Below, in pieces: positions 50,331 to 62,360 of a stretch of 64,000 nucleotides of DNA. Every line of letters starts with the position of its first letter. Within the stretch, counting starts at the first letter, position 1. Origin of the DNA: Sarcophilus harrisii (lineage: Eukaryota > Chordata > Mammalia > Dasyuromorphia > Dasyuridae); assembly GCF_902635505.1 (NCBI RefSeq), contig NC_045431.1:5380501-5444500 (forward strand), given 5' to 3'. A model generated the notes under the pieces. The model did no database searches. It worked only from the letters and a program-made list of their open reading frames with translations, and was not told the origin of the DNA. Made by a program: the position numbers and the translations under genes.

Positions 50331-52174
50331 CCCAGTGAAATCTCAGGTTGTCCCCTTAAAAACCAAACCAAATCTTTTTTTCAGCCATATTTGCTAGATC
50401 ACATGCTTGTAAAATAATGAAAATCTTTCTTTTGTATCTTTGGCTTAATTCACTAAAATTTTTAAGTAAATCAACTAGTGTAAACATTTGTAGGTAGAAA
50501 AAAAGGATTTTCAATATAAAAACAAGGTCAACAAATAGCCAAGTTACCTAGAAATACAAGAGTGGAGCTGAGCTGACCTGGTGACATCCCAGTGCCTTTT
50601 CTGTTTTCCACCAATGAACACTGGGGAGTTTGCACTGTCCTACCGCAGGGGCATATGGCTGGCCCAGCGGGCATTGGGAGGGGGCTCCTCCCGGACAGCG
50701 AAGGGCCCTCTTCTCTCCTGGGGCGACTCGGACGAACGTCGCCTTTGAAGCCAGGAGTTCAGGAGCAGTAACTAAGCAGCTGTGCGGCCTGGGACAAGGC
50801 CCTCACTGAGCTCGGATTCGGATTCTCATCGGCTCTTCTCCAGTTCAGTTTGAGAGTTCATTTCTCTGAATGTTTTATATTCTGTTGATTTGTGCATGAC
50901 TATCTTTCTGTCTGTGAACACAGAAGCAGACGAAGGAGCTGCCTATCCAGCAGTGTATTTTCAAGGCAAAATGGGGAAGGGGGCTTATAGTCAAGTTTTG
51001 ATGACCTAAAAAAAGGTGGTTGATAACTAAAAAATATCTTCTAGATTTCTGTGGAGAAATCATAAAAACAGTACGTATTTTAAAATCTAAATCAGAATTC
51101 TGTGATATGTCCAGACAGGTGAGGAACTAGGTTGAAAGTAAAGCATTATTAAAACAATTCACCTTTATAGTAAGGTTCTTATATATGCGTTTACGTCACA
51201 TTTCTTGTCAGAGGAAGAATCAAGGGGTCGGACTCCCTCAAAATCCCTTCTAGCCCTACAAATTCTATGGAGTTTTGGTCCAAATTTCGTCACAGGGAAA
51301 AAAACCTCAGTTTATGTTTGTTAGGTTAGGGCTGTACTGTCACTGTATGACAACTCACAGGGAGTCATCTGAGGAATTTAAAAACAGAAAAATATCTTAC
51401 AACTCAAGGTTTGGGAAACATTTTATAATTTATATATAAAATTTCAGTAAGAAACCATGTAAAATGACAGAAATATCCACCTTACATAAGAGTCCAAAAA
51501 AAAAAAAAAAAAAAAAACCCCACACAGAATGTAAATTTTAATTATAAAACATAAGAATATGAACACAACATTGTAAAATAATCTCAGATTATTTGGCAAC
51601 TTATTACATCATTGCAAGAGACAAATTTGATCTTAAGAAAAGTTTAATCTTATGAAAAACTTAGCTTGGACAGTTTGTTCTCATGGGAGTTAAACATGTT
51701 AAAAAAAGGCTCTGGCCTTAAGACCAGGTTTTATTCTGAAATACCTGTGTATAAAACAGAACATAAAATGCCAAAGCTCTAGGGATAGAAGAAGAAATGG
51801 TTTTTTCATCTTCGATGGATCTTCATTGAAAAGGACAAATACTGAAAGAATAAAGTAAGCTTTGAAATAACACAGAGTAGTTGGATTGAAGCTCAACTGG
51901 AAAACTTTCTGCTGAAGATGGCATGAATTTTCCTAAACTAGAACTATTTTTACTTCATTTAAGATGGTAATAAAGCCACGTATGTGAATGTAATTTAAAA
52001 ACAAGTTACAGTTTCTTTAACATAGTCACAACTGTGAACAGAAAAACAACTGAGTCCCTTTCTTTAACTAATCTACTTACTTGAATACATGCGAAATAAT
52101 TCTTTACCTCCTGCCACACTATATTCAGATAAGTTCAGGGCAGAGGCCTGAAACAATTCCTACTGATGACTGCA
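50331..52174. other. Intergenic DNA between NKX3-2 and BOD1L1
   Basis: AT-rich; a MIR end at about 51215-51275 ('cccttctagccctacaaatt') and an A-run near 51497. No other feature is seen. Confidence 0.45.
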
Positions 52175-52701
52175 TAGCATTTAAAACCTGTTTTTATTAA
52201 AAAAAATAATAATAATAAAGAAAAAAGAAGGGAAAAAAAGAGAATAAAATAAAAATAAACAGAATATAGTAAAGTTCACAGATAAGTCTTCTCTGTAAAA
52301 TAAATAAAGTGTTCATCATTGAGTAGCTTCATACATAGAGTAAAATACAACCTATTTTTACATGTTTATATACTGTACAAAGATTATCAGGAGGCATTCA
52401 GGTGCCTGGTGGGTTGGAAGCTTTTGCATTAGCGATGTCTGTCACATTGGGAAATCCCAACTTCGAATGTTAAAATATACAACTACTTTGTTTTAAATTC
52501 AAATACAAAGTAAACCTATTTTTCTTTAGCTGAAATAAATGTACATATCTCCTATAAACAAGTTTGTAAAGCTGTTCAAAACATAACAAGAGAAAGCTTG
52601 CATCTGGTAAAGTACAGCACATGCGCGTCCTCTTCCTTCTTACAAAGTGGATGCCCCGAGAGGTGCCTCTTACCCCTTTTTCAAACCACGGCAGAGAATG
52701 C
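52175..52701 (-). other. BOD1L1: BOD1L1 3'UTR and poly(A) signal
   Basis: On the minus strand the sequence after the stop is AT-rich and ends with AATAAA at 52198-52193 (TTTATT on +), giving a 3'UTR of about 525 nt. A second minus-strand AATAAA at 51735-51730 would allow a longer form of about 1 kb. No protein-like signal continues past the stop. Confidence 0.6.
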
Positions 52702-52825
52702 TCAGTACGACCGCTTTGCTTTTTTCCCCGGTGCTTCTTCCACTTTCTGCTGCCCTCTTGTCCGGACCACTGGTGGACTGGGCTCTCTCTTGCGCTTGGC
52801 AGGAGGGGAGAGCGGGGCTTTCGAT
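52702..52825 (-). CDS. BOD1L1: BOD1L1 last coding exon
   Basis: The acceptor TATAACACAG ends at 52826. The exon reads SKAPLSPPAKRKREPSPPVV and then RTRGQQKVEEAPGKKAKRSY before TGA at 52704-52702. PAKRKRE and KKAKR look like nuclear-localisation motifs. The first base completes the AGA codon shared with the previous exon. Confidence 0.88.
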
Positions 52826-55800
52826 CTGTGTTATAGAAGGAACCAGGCAGAGTCAGAGCTACAGGGACCGAGTCTGGAGATCAAGGGGAAGGCCACCCTC
52901 ATCCTCCTGGTGCCCAGAAAGGGAAAGTCACTTGCCTGAAGATGGTAAAGTAAGAAAACTTTGGGGAAATTCAAACAGTGCAAGACCTTTGGAGACCCCG
53001 GGACCCAATGTGAGCAGGGCCTGTTACTACCTCTCTGGACCTGCCTTCTCCTGAATCAAGCTGTGAGCAGGGCCTGTTACTACCTCTCTGGACCTGCCTT
53101 CTCCTGAATCAAGCCTTTGGATGGCTCATGGCTCTTTTACTCATCTCCCCCATCTCTTAACAGGGTCAAACAGAATAGAACCAACTGTTTAATACTGAAT
53201 TAAGTGAAGACCTTATTGAGCACCTGTTGTGTTTCAAACTTGGTGTTAACACAAAATAAAAACCAAACAGTTTCTCTCATCAAGGAGCTTCCATTCAACA
53301 AGACACTCCAAGTCCCTCCTGAATTTTGCTCTACAGACTACAGGCTGATTGTTGTTGATCCTTGGCTGATAAAACAAAAATGAGACAAAATCAGCATCAG
53401 GAGGAGCTCAGCTCTGTAAAAGGCAGAGCAATCTCAGCAGAGCTGGACACCATCACGGCGGCTCAGCTCTGCCCTCTGGCCCGGCCACGGCGACTCTGAA
53501 GCCTTAGGTCTTGGCAGCCATCGTCCCAGCCACCCCCGACCTCTTCTCTTCACCCAGTGTCTGCTGTGCTCCAGCAGGGAAACAAGATGGCGACTAAAGT
53601 CGGCTCCCCGGCCCATTTGACCACTTTCCAAACCAGGATCTCTGCCCGAGGGTAAAGACTGCTTGGCTCTGTATTCCTAGCACGGGTTACCGAATGCCAT
53701 CACCACAAGACACATCCCCGAGAGCTGCAGCTTCTCTGACATTCACTGAGATGCCGGGATCCTGGGGAAGCTCGGAGAATGGCTGAGGGACTCAAGAGGT
53801 GATCCATTAATGAGTCACTGATTCACTGACAGCTATCTTCTGGGGAAGACCAGCATCCCTCACAACCATTCCCTAAATGCCTGCTGCGGTCCAGGTGGGC
53901 ACCGGGAACACAGAAAAAAAGCCAGTGTCCTCGTGTCTATGGAACTCCCTCTCAAGCAGGACCTGGCCCGAGCTCTTGAGACCATTTGCCAAGCGCTTGA
54001 CTTTCCAGGAGCAGGTTCTGAAGGCCGGCCACACCACGACCTGTTAATAAAGCTCCTGCTGCCCTTTCTTTCACATCGTGCCCTGACCAGGTTTCCCACC
54101 CCATTCCAGCAGTGTCATGTCACCACTGGAGCAACTGCGACCTTTCCTGTCTCCAATTTCTGTTTTCTGCAGCTGTGTGACCTGTCCTGGAATCCCCCAC
54201 CTCCTGCGCTCCTGCTCCCCTCTCCTTGTCCAGGCTTCCTTACTCCTCAGTTCTTGCCCGGCCTTTCACGACTGAATGGCTATTAAGGCCCCAGTGTAAG
54301 GTTAGGGTCTCCTCTGCCCTGGGGCCCTCGCCAGCTCCTGACCAATGTCTTGTAACTGGACCTGATGACTGGTCTGATCCACTTTCAAGTCCAGACACCG
54401 CCCTCTTGGGATTGTTGGGTTTGAGAATGAAGGAGCTGGTACAGAGAATCTTCATGGGAGCTTCCTGCCACGTCACTGCTCCACCACAAAGCCTTTAGAA
54501 TCACCGAGAGCCTGGCACTGATGGCCCCCCGCAGAGCCACTTTGCCATCTGCCTTCATAAAACCTACATACCCGGGGGTGGGGGTGGGGGTGGTGGTGAA
54601 GAGTTGCACAGGACGCTCACACGGCTCCTGTCTGCAGGGGCCCCACAGATTCTCCCAGAATCCGGCCAAGCTTTTCCTGACCCTCCCAGGACTTTGTCTT
54701 CCCCGGTGCCCTGTCACGTCTATCTCGTATTATTAATCTTTGCGCATGTTTGATTCTTCCAAGCGAGTCTGGCTCTAATCTGTGTTCCCTAGTCCCTGTC
54801 ACAGTGCCCTGAACAAAGGTGCTGAATAAGTTCAGCATGGACTGAATTAAACTGAAAAATAAATGTTGCAAAGACGGGTAGTGGTGAGGAAGCCCGGCAT
54901 CTCAGAGCTACCTTGGAGACCAAGCCCCCCACCCACTGGGACCTCTGGGCTAGGGGAGGTGCACAACTGGGCTCACCATGTGCCCTTTCACTTGCCATGA
55001 CCTACAGTGAGTTCTCAGTAAGGGAAGAAGTTCCAGGTGGGCTATGCCCTGGATACTGGGAAAACCCAGCGAAGATCTACCTGCAGACCTTGAGCTGGGG
55101 CAGCCCGGGGACGTGCTAAAGCATCACCAGAGACCGGACTCTGGAAACAAGCCTGGCAAACCAGAGGCATGGCAAGCACCGAGGAGGGGACAGCTTACAG
55201 GGTCACACATCTCACCTACCTCGATGGAGAAGTGGAGTCAGAGTCTAAATAAGAGACCTTTAAAAGTGCAGTCCATGGGGGAATCTGTTCCACTTATCAG
55301 AAGGGTTTTTCATGCGCACTCCCTTCCTCAAACTCCCCCCCCCCCCCGCCCCCCATAGGGTGGTGACAGAAAAAGATTAGTTACTTTAAAAAATAAAGTT
55401 AAAAAAAAAAAAAACACCCCCAAAAAATTGATGTGAGCAGAAGTGGAAACAGGGCCAGGTGCTGGAAGAAATCACAGACTCGGAGCTAAGTGAAAGGTCC
55501 CCTGGGCCGCCCTGTCTCCTTAAAAGACTATGTGGAACCTAGGCTTGGAGGCTCCATTCAGCTCCAGGGACAGGGACAAGGACAGAGACTTGCTCAATAT
55601 TTCAGGAAGCAGCTCGTCTCATTCCTGTTAAGCTCTTGTTAATCAGACAATGAAGACTCAGGGTGTCCACAGGCTGCTGGGCACGGGGGAGTCAGTGGGG
55701 ATAAAAACGCAGACATCAATCACTTCTGCCCTCAATGTTCTAGTCCGTGTAGATGTTTGCACAGTAACTTGGGAGGGTTTTTTAGAGGGAGGGAAAGACT

Positions 55801-58800
55801 AAGAGTTGGAGGATCTGGAAGTTTCGTGTGGAAGGAGACCTTTGGGCTTTGACAAGGTGGTGATGAGGCCTGAGTAAACACACAGACACAGGAGATGGGA
55901 TGACACAAAGGCTGCGGGGGTGCAGAGGAGGATGGGCAAGAGGGCCAGAGAGAGGCGGGAGCCAGGTAGCCAGCCAATCTGGTCCCAGGAGAAGAGTCTG
56001 TGCTGGGTCCTGGATGTTTGCTGGAGAGGGGAAAGACCTAAGGCAGTCAGGGCCATGAGGAAGAAGAGGGAGAAGGGAATGAGAGACTGAACTACGGCGG
56101 TGGCTTCAGGAGCACAGAGCACAGTACTGGAGGGGGGCCCGAAGAATTCAGCAAAACCAAGCTTTCCGCCTTGGGAGGGCCAGCTGTGCCCTCCAGAGAT
56201 GGGGGAGGCTGGGAGAGAGAAGGGATTCTGAGCAAAGAGTCTTTGGGGACATGATGAGTCTGAGATGCCCAAGAGGCAGAGAAAAGATCCAATAGGCAGC
56301 AGAATCAGGGCAGCGGCAGGGGAACACTCGGCCACCAGAATGGGCTCAACATGACGCCGATCTCAGAGAAGGCCTGGAAGGGAGCCGGGTCTGCGTCACC
56401 AGCCAAGGAGGTACGGCTGGAGGAGGCAGGCATGAGACCCAGAGTCACCTCAGGCTGCTAACACTCACTAGCTGGGAGGCTGTGGTCAGTCACCGGAGTC
56501 TGAGCCCGAGGGCTGACCAGTAAGCCCCTGGATCCAGCTCCTTGCACAATGGGAGTGCCAAGGGACACTGCCTGGGCCAAGTACTTGGCCAGGCCCATTC
56601 CTTTATAAAAAAGGAGACGAGAGACACATGTCCGACTTCTGGTAACTTGGGAGAAGAGGGATGGCGAGCTCTCAGGAGCTGGGGAGGAGCACGCTGCTGT
56701 GAGTGGAAGTCAGCAAGGCCACAGGGTGCAGTGTGCGAGGGGCGGAGGCTGACAGACACATCCTTGTGCCCAGCTGTTTGCCTTCCTGAGCACCGAGTGC
56801 TACCTCCCCCTCCCTTTTCTCCTCTCTTCCTTCCTCTGCCTCCCCCCCCTTTCTTCTGTCCCTCCTTCTCTCTGTCTCTTTCTCCCTCTCTCCCCTGTTG
56901 TCTCTTTTTCTCTAGTTCTCTCTATGTATCTCCACCTCCCCCCCTCTGTCTCTCTTTCTTCCTCTGTATCTCCCTCTGTCTCTTTCTCCCTCTCCTCTCC
57001 TGTCTTTTTCTCTCCTCCCTCCCCACCCCCCGCTGTCTTTCCCTCTGTCCTACGCTCCAAAGTTGGAGGCACCAGCGTGTCCCCTAACGGCCTCTGTGCT
57101 CCGTGACCACATTTCATTCTCCACAGCCTCTCCTATAGTGTGTTCCGGGCTGGGTCCCCAATCTCCTGGGTGCCTCTCCCACAGCCAGGGACACCGGCGA
57201 TGAGCACATTCTCCCCTCGGCCACTCCCTTCGGCCTCCTCGGGAGCCTGTGTGCCGGCTGAGGGGATCGTGCTGCCACCTGTGTCATGGAAAATGAGGCT
57301 CTCCTGTTCAAGAGCCGGCCAGTTGAGTCCTTCTTTGGGGGTGGGAAACAAATAGGGTCTCCTCGAATCCCTTTCCCCTTTCTACCGCCGTGCCAAAAAA
57401 ACAGCTGACAAAAGTACTTTTTAGGACAGTAACTTAAATAAAGGAGACAGTGTAGGAGAAGAAACTTTCTAAGGGACTTAAAGTGAGTTAAATGCAACAA
57501 GGACCTACCTTCCCAATGGGGGAGACTTGCTGACTTTTTCCTTGGCGGCCTTCTCCTTTGCTCCTTTTTGGCGATGTCTAGGAGAAAACGTTTCTGGGCT
57601 GCCGAGCTTGGAAGTGGCCCGGGTAGCTGGCTTGCTCGGCTGCTTTCTGAAACAGATTAAAAACAACGACTGTGCTGTGGGTGTGTGGGATGAATACGAT
57701 CTGACAGTTAGAGCCACTTGTGGGTGCTTTTGAGAAAGAAAAGTTGACTCTGAAGATGCAAGAGCGGCCAGAGATAAAAACAGCAAAGCTCTGGAAGCTC
57801 AAGAGAGGCTCGGGAACTTCGGATACTTTCAATCCCTAACATGACTGTGAAAAAAAGGCTCTAAGACTCTGTCAGGCAATAAAACTGCACGGTATGTGTA
57901 ATATGTGGGGAAAAAAGGCCTTGTAACCAGGGTTCCCAGTAAATAAGCCCAGACTGCCTAACTGGGAGCCCTGGTTATTTTTAAAGAACCACCAATGAAG
58001 AAGCCAAGAGCTGGAAGTCTTGCTGCTTTCAGGCAATAATGACAACTCTGGATTCGCATTTAGGAGATGTTTTAAGAGGGTCAATGATTTCTCTTTTTTG
58101 TTAATCTCATCTTCTTCGAAGGGTTCAATTATTAGCTCGATAAAGACGATTCTCAAATCTACAGCTCTCTTCCGAGTTCTAGACCTGCTTTCTAGACAAT
58201 TTACCATCGACTGACAGGGACCTCAAATTCAACATGTGTGCAATTTTCTTTTTAAACCAAAACCTGTTTTCCCCCTTGACTTCCTGTTTCCATCAGTCAC
58301 CCACGCTCAAAACTCAGCTACCTCGGCTTCCCATCACCTTCCTTCCTGACCTTGCCTGACCACATCTTATGAGTATCTGTCCCCTGGTACTGCATTACAA
58401 TGATTCACAAACACCGTATTTTCTCAGAGACTGTTGACTTTCTTTTTTTGCTGAGGCATTTGGGGTTAAGTGACTTGCCCGGATCACACAGCTAGGAAGT
58501 GTTAAGTGTCTGAGACCAGATTTGGATCAGGTCCTCCTGACTTCAGGGCTGGTGCTCTCTCCACTGTGCCCCCTAGCTGCCCCAAAGGCTGTTGGCTTTC
58601 AAAGGACAGGGACCGGATTTTACCATTTCCTCTCCCTTCCATTCTTGGCACATTGACTTCAACAGAGCAAGCCCTTAACACTCCAATTTGCCAAACTGAG
58701 CCCGAGTAGAAGAACTTATTAGATTCTGTTCTGGATTCCACAACGCAACAGGGAAACATGGAAAGCAATGACTGATTTCTGGATGAGAAACAAACAGTAC

Positions 58801-61800
58801 ACAAATGGAAAGAGATGGCTAAAACTTAAAGCACCCTTAGGATCTTCACAGGCTCAAAGTCGTAGAAAGGGAAGGGGCCTCGGCAGCTGGCCAAGCCTTC
58901 ACTTCAGAGGCTGGACCTCCGTCCCTCAATTCTAAGTAAGGGAGTGGCAGTGATCAGTGAAGTGGTGGCGGCATTATGGGAAGAGAAAATGTGGAATGAA
59001 TTTATGTTGGAGCGAGAGGGATTTAACTTTGATGCCACATTTACTGCCTGCTTTTTATGTGCAAGCTCTGGGACAGGTACTGAGACGACAAAGATAAAAA
59101 ACCTCATAGGTAACTGTCACTTAAAAAAACACACTGGAGTAAAATGGGTGACAAACTAGAACTCCTAATGCAACGACAAGTATCAGAACTCATAAATATG
59201 ACTGGCAGTGACTCGTAGGTGATCTGAATGTGGCCGTGGAAGGGGGTGACTTACTGAAAAGGAACAAGAGAACAGGACGGGGCTGTGAGCGGCCTAAGGA
59301 ATCAAAGAGCCAAGAAATCGAGGCAGGGAAAGCAGAAATCAAAGTGATGTTGTCAGTAAGACTATAGACCAAGACCACCTGAAGAAAAAGAGCGAAGGAA
59401 ATGATGACGCAAAGAACTAGATTACAAGCTTGTATGGAGCCACGATGTAATAGCAATGGGGAACTTCAATTATCTGGACATCTGCTGGAGCCCTCTCCCT
59501 GCCCAAACTAGAACTACTACAATTTTCATGACTTGGCATAATACTAATTGTACCCTTCAAATGACAGAGGACCCGGCGAGGGGAGCTTCTATTCTGGACC
59601 TGATTTACCCGGATATGAAAGAATTGGATGCTGGATGAAAATCAGGAACCTTGGTGGGTAGTGAACATTCCACTTTAGAATTTGTGGTACAAGAGGAAAG
59701 GAAGGCAGGCAGTCAGAATTCACCCGATTTAGACAGAAGAGATTTCAGAGCACTTAAGAGGAAGGTTGTGAATATGATCTTAGGGATTAAAATTTACCCC
59801 AAAAGTCAGTCCAAGAGAAAGGGAACTCTGGAGAATTGAGTTTCTAAAAACACAAAGAAAAACCAGTCTCAAGGGAAAAAAGGGGAGTTTTCTTAGGAGA
59901 TGGATATGGATACAAGAAACTCACTGGCCAACCTAGGCTTAACAACAAAACCAACTACGTTTGGAAGATGGAAGCCAGAGTACACAACAGTGAATGAGTA
60001 AAAGATCTTATGATTAGTTTCCTCAGGAGATGTAAAGCTCAAAATGATTTGGAAATGAAAAAGCAATTTAAAATGGATTTTTAAAAGTGATATCAAAGTA
60101 AGTTTGAGGGCAGGAACAGTTTCATTTTTGTCTTTGAATTCCAGTATCTAACAGTTCCTGGCATGCAATCAGCAGAGAAATGTTAACAGACTGATTAAAT
60201 GAAGAAAAGATGGGACTTCTCCTTGGAATAGATAGGATAATAACAAACAAGAGAAGGCAAAGATGCTCAATTTTAATTTTGTTTCTGTTTCATTTGCTAA
60301 GAAGGATATAGAATAGCACACTTTTTGCAATAAAGAGAACCCACTCTTTTATTTGCCCTGGCCAGGCCTTCCGTAGAGTGCTCCATTTAATTTAGTTCTG
60401 GCACTCAGAGGAGCCTGAAGCGAAGGTAACGGGAGGCTACGGAGCCTTCAGATAAGAACATCTGAGGGATAGCCGTTTCCTGTCTCACCTGAGGAAGACG
60501 AGAAGCGAAGGAAGACAGACTGAACCTATGTGAAGGGAATCAAAAGGAGGGGGGAGTAGACTTGTTCTATGTAGACCCAGATGACATGACAAGGAGCAAG
60601 GGAAAAAGGAAGATTTTAGCTTGATGTAAGAAAAACCTTTCTAGCAAGGAAGGGCACGTAAGAGGAATGAGCTACATTAGGAGGGACGCTCCTCCTCACT
60701 CAGGGTCCTTGCCATGGACGGGACTTTGTTCAGATACGGGCTGGACGGAGAGCCGGGGAGACCCCTTTTCATTAGAAAAGTCTGAATGGTCACGTCAGCA
60801 GTCCAGGCAAAGCGGGGCCGAGGGCACGTCTGCACGACGGTGGGAGTAGCTCCAAGAGAAGAAGTGCTGTGGGGAGAGGGGCTGTTCACAAGATGGGAGT
60901 GAATCCAAGAACATAACAATGTTCTGGATGTGAGATGTTGGCAAGTCAGGCAGCCTGGGTGATAAGACAGAGATCCTGCCCAGGTAAAAAGGGATGCTAC
61001 ACAGTTGCCAGGGAGGACTGAGAGGGGTCACCGCGCCTGGGGCCAAGAACGGCAGGAGCGCGCCTGGGCTCGAAGGGAGCACCAGGCAAACCCACAACTG
61101 CACACAAATGAGCCAATACAGAATGGACGGGAAAAGACCAAGAACTGCTTTGTGTCGTGGAGGGCGGGGAAGCAAGGCTCCCAGGTCTGAAAGGGAGAGC
61201 AGGGCCCGAATGGGGAGAATAAAGGGGAGGGTGGGGACATGGTGTGGGGGGCTCAGAGAGAACAGAAGGTTAGAACAACTTCTGTATGGAGTGGAAAAAG
61301 AGCCAATAAAAGACAGATTTTAAAAGGCTATAACAATATACTGGAAAAATCTCATAAAACATAATGTCAAGTATGTCCTTAGATGTTCAAAGGTGGATGC
61401 CTCACGTGAAGGCTGGAGGGACACCCTCCAAAGAGAACAGTGGGGGGCTCCAGCCCCTGAGGTCCCCTTCACACCAGACTCTGTGATCTGCTTGGTAACA
61501 GATGCTTACCTCTGAGCTTCTAGTCTCGTGGCTGATCTCGTCGTGGCTCTTGAATACTTCTCATCTTCCTCCTCTTCCTCCTCTACTTCTTCCTCCTCAG
61601 TCTCTGGGTCTTTTTTGTCCTCAGCCACTTCAGACACTGATTTAGGCCGTTTTCTTTCTGGTTCGGCTGTTTCTGCTTGGACAGAATTTCAACTATTATT
61701 CTATACAATATTTCAAAAGATGCAGGCACTAAGTTTAGGAGGACAACTCAGAAAGGGACTTGGAAGCAAAAGAAGTGGTTTTCCACTTCCTTTTTGTTTT

Positions 61801-62360
61801 AGATTTGTAATTTGCACTTGTTTAACAATCTCTCAAACACATTTGAGATAGTTTACTTATGCAGTTCACAGCCAGAATTCATCGAAAATTCAGTTGTACT
61901 CAGAAAAGCATCTGGTATATACCAATTCTGACATGGGATTATAGCAATTTGCACTATTTATACAATATTAATACAAGCTGTGAACCACTGGATCTTTTCC
62001 CTCAATGAAGAAAAATACAAATAAAAGCTGGTTTTAAAATGATGATGAAATAATCTGTACTCAAGAACATCAAAAAGTAATTTTCAACTAGTTAAAACCA
62101 ATTCTTTTGAATCATACCTGTTCCTTCTAATCCTGGGAAAGAACGCTTGGGCTTTCTTCCTCTGCGACGTACAACTGTTACTGGTTTTTCTTCTCCATTG
62201 TCCTAAGGGCAATCACATGAAATGATACCAAAGTTCAGAAGGAATCCCAACTTTTGCTTAAGATATATATATTTGTTAAAAAAAAAAAAAATTATAAAAT
62301 AATGGACACTTACATTGGCTAAATCCAGGTTTTCATTTCCAATCTGTTTACCAGAGTCAT
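52702..62360 (-). CDS. BOD1L1: BOD1L1, C-terminal coding exons (partial gene)
   Basis: Five coding exons on the minus strand join in phase: 62360-62314, 62202-62118, 61672-61510, 57646-57509 and 52825-52702 (557 nt, about 185 residues and a TGA stop). All have GT donors and AG acceptors, and the phases match at each junction. The encoded tail contains an AT-hook (RRRGRKPKR), a long Glu/Asp run and a basic, Ser/Pro-rich end finishing KKAKRSY. This fits the C-terminus of BOD1L1, a roughly 3000-residue nuclear protein that protects stalled replication forks from resection and works with SETD1A. Its Shg1-like N-terminus and giant central exon lie beyond the right edge. The position upstream of NKX3-2 on the same strand supports the identity. 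Confidence 0.88.
53009..53114. repeat. Exact 53-bp tandem duplication in the BOD1L1 intron
   Basis: 53009-53061 and 53062-53114 are identical base for base, starting TGTGAGCAGG and ending GAATCAAGC. No further copies. Confidence 0.97.
56800..57060. repeat. Polypyrimidine (CT) tract
   Basis: C/T-rich plus strand with CTCTGTCTC and CTCCCTC units. Confidence 0.88.
57509..57646 (-). CDS. BOD1L1: BOD1L1 penultimate coding exon
   Basis: This 138-nt exon has acceptor CTGTTTCAG at 57647 and donor GGAAG|GTAGGT. It encodes KQPSKPATRATSKLGSPETF and a Lys/Ala-rich stretch ending SPPLG. It begins and ends in phase 2, so skipping it would keep the frame. It is basic and low-complexity, in keeping with the adjoining exons. 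Confidence 0.85.
58441..58582 (-). repeat. WALLSI/WSINE-type SINE
   Basis: 'gctgaggcatttggggttaa', 'gtgacttgcccggatcacac', 'agctaggaagtgttaagtgt' and 'cactgtgccccctagctgcc' on the plus strand give the reverse complement of a nearly complete element. Confidence 0.92.
58960..60070 (+). repeat. CR1/L3-type LINE relic with endonuclease-domain remnant
   Basis: Translation of 59456-59640 gives MGNFNYLDICW and EDPARGASILDLIYPD, close to the CR1/L3 endonuclease signatures (M)GDFNHPDICW and EEPTRGGALLDLI. Then 59651-59839 gives EHSTLEFVVQ and RRDFRALKRKV, matching SDHEMVEF and RRADFGLFR. It is a disrupted fragment of an old non-LTR retrotransposon. Confidence 0.7.
60105..60205 (+). repeat. L2 LINE 3' end
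   Basis: 'gagggcaggaacagtttcat' and 'cagttcctggcatgcaatca' follow the L2 end pattern. Confidence 0.55.
61510..61672 (-). CDS. BOD1L1: BOD1L1 acidic exon
   Basis: This 163-nt exon has acceptor GTCCAAGCAG at 61673 and donor CAGAG|GTAAGC. It encodes TAEPERKRPKSVSEVAEDKK, then a Glu-rich run of about 14 acidic residues with one Val, then an Arg/Thr/Ser segment ending RLEAQ. The alternating basic and acidic blocks suggest a disordered chromatin-binding tail. The exon starts two bases into a codon and ends in phase 2, consistent with both neighbours. Confidence 0.85.
62118..62202 (-). CDS. BOD1L1: BOD1L1 AT-hook exon
   Basis: This 85-nt exon has acceptor TTGCCCTTAG at 62203 and donor ACAG|GTATGA. 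It encodes DNGEEKPVTVVRRRGRKPKR and then SFPGLEGT. The RGRKPKR core is an AT-hook, a minor-groove AT-DNA binding motif known at the C-terminus of BOD1L1. Confidence 0.87.
62314..62360 (-). CDS. BOD1L1: BOD1L1 coding exon (fifth from last)
   Basis: This is a 47-nt exon with acceptor ...TTCTTAAAG at 62361 and donor AAT|GTAAGT at 62314/62313. Reading from the third base gives DSGKQIGNENLDLAN. It enters in phase 1 and leaves on a codon boundary, matching the next exon. It is too short to stand out as an open frame; it was found through its splice sites and phase. Confidence 0.8.

Larger units (their letters stand above)
52826..57508 (-). other. BOD1L1: BOD1L1 last intron
   Basis: This 4.7 kb intron lies between the penultimate and last coding exons. 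It contains the 53-bp duplication, an L2 end at about 54735-54865, a G-run cluster at 54574-54597, a C-run near 55339-55355 and a pyrimidine tract at 56800-57060. No exon is seen within it. Confidence 0.8.
57647..61509 (-). other. BOD1L1: BOD1L1 intron with LINE and SINE relics
   Basis: This 3.9 kb intron keeps phase 2. It carries a minus-strand SINE (58441-58580), a CR1/L3 relic (about 58960-60070) and an L2 end (about 60105-60205). Confidence 0.8.

Noticed and set aside
54574-54597. G-quadruplex in a BOD1L1 intron
   Set aside because: Only three G5 runs followed by GG pairs, so a strong four-run quadruplex is not certain; listed as composition only.
57872-58207. 111-codon minus frame inside a BOD1L1 intron (EPFEEDEINKKEKSL...)
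   Set aside because: The flanking coding exons already join in phase without it, I see no convincing splice pair in that frame, and I do not recognise the peptide. An extra exon is not excluded but is not supported.
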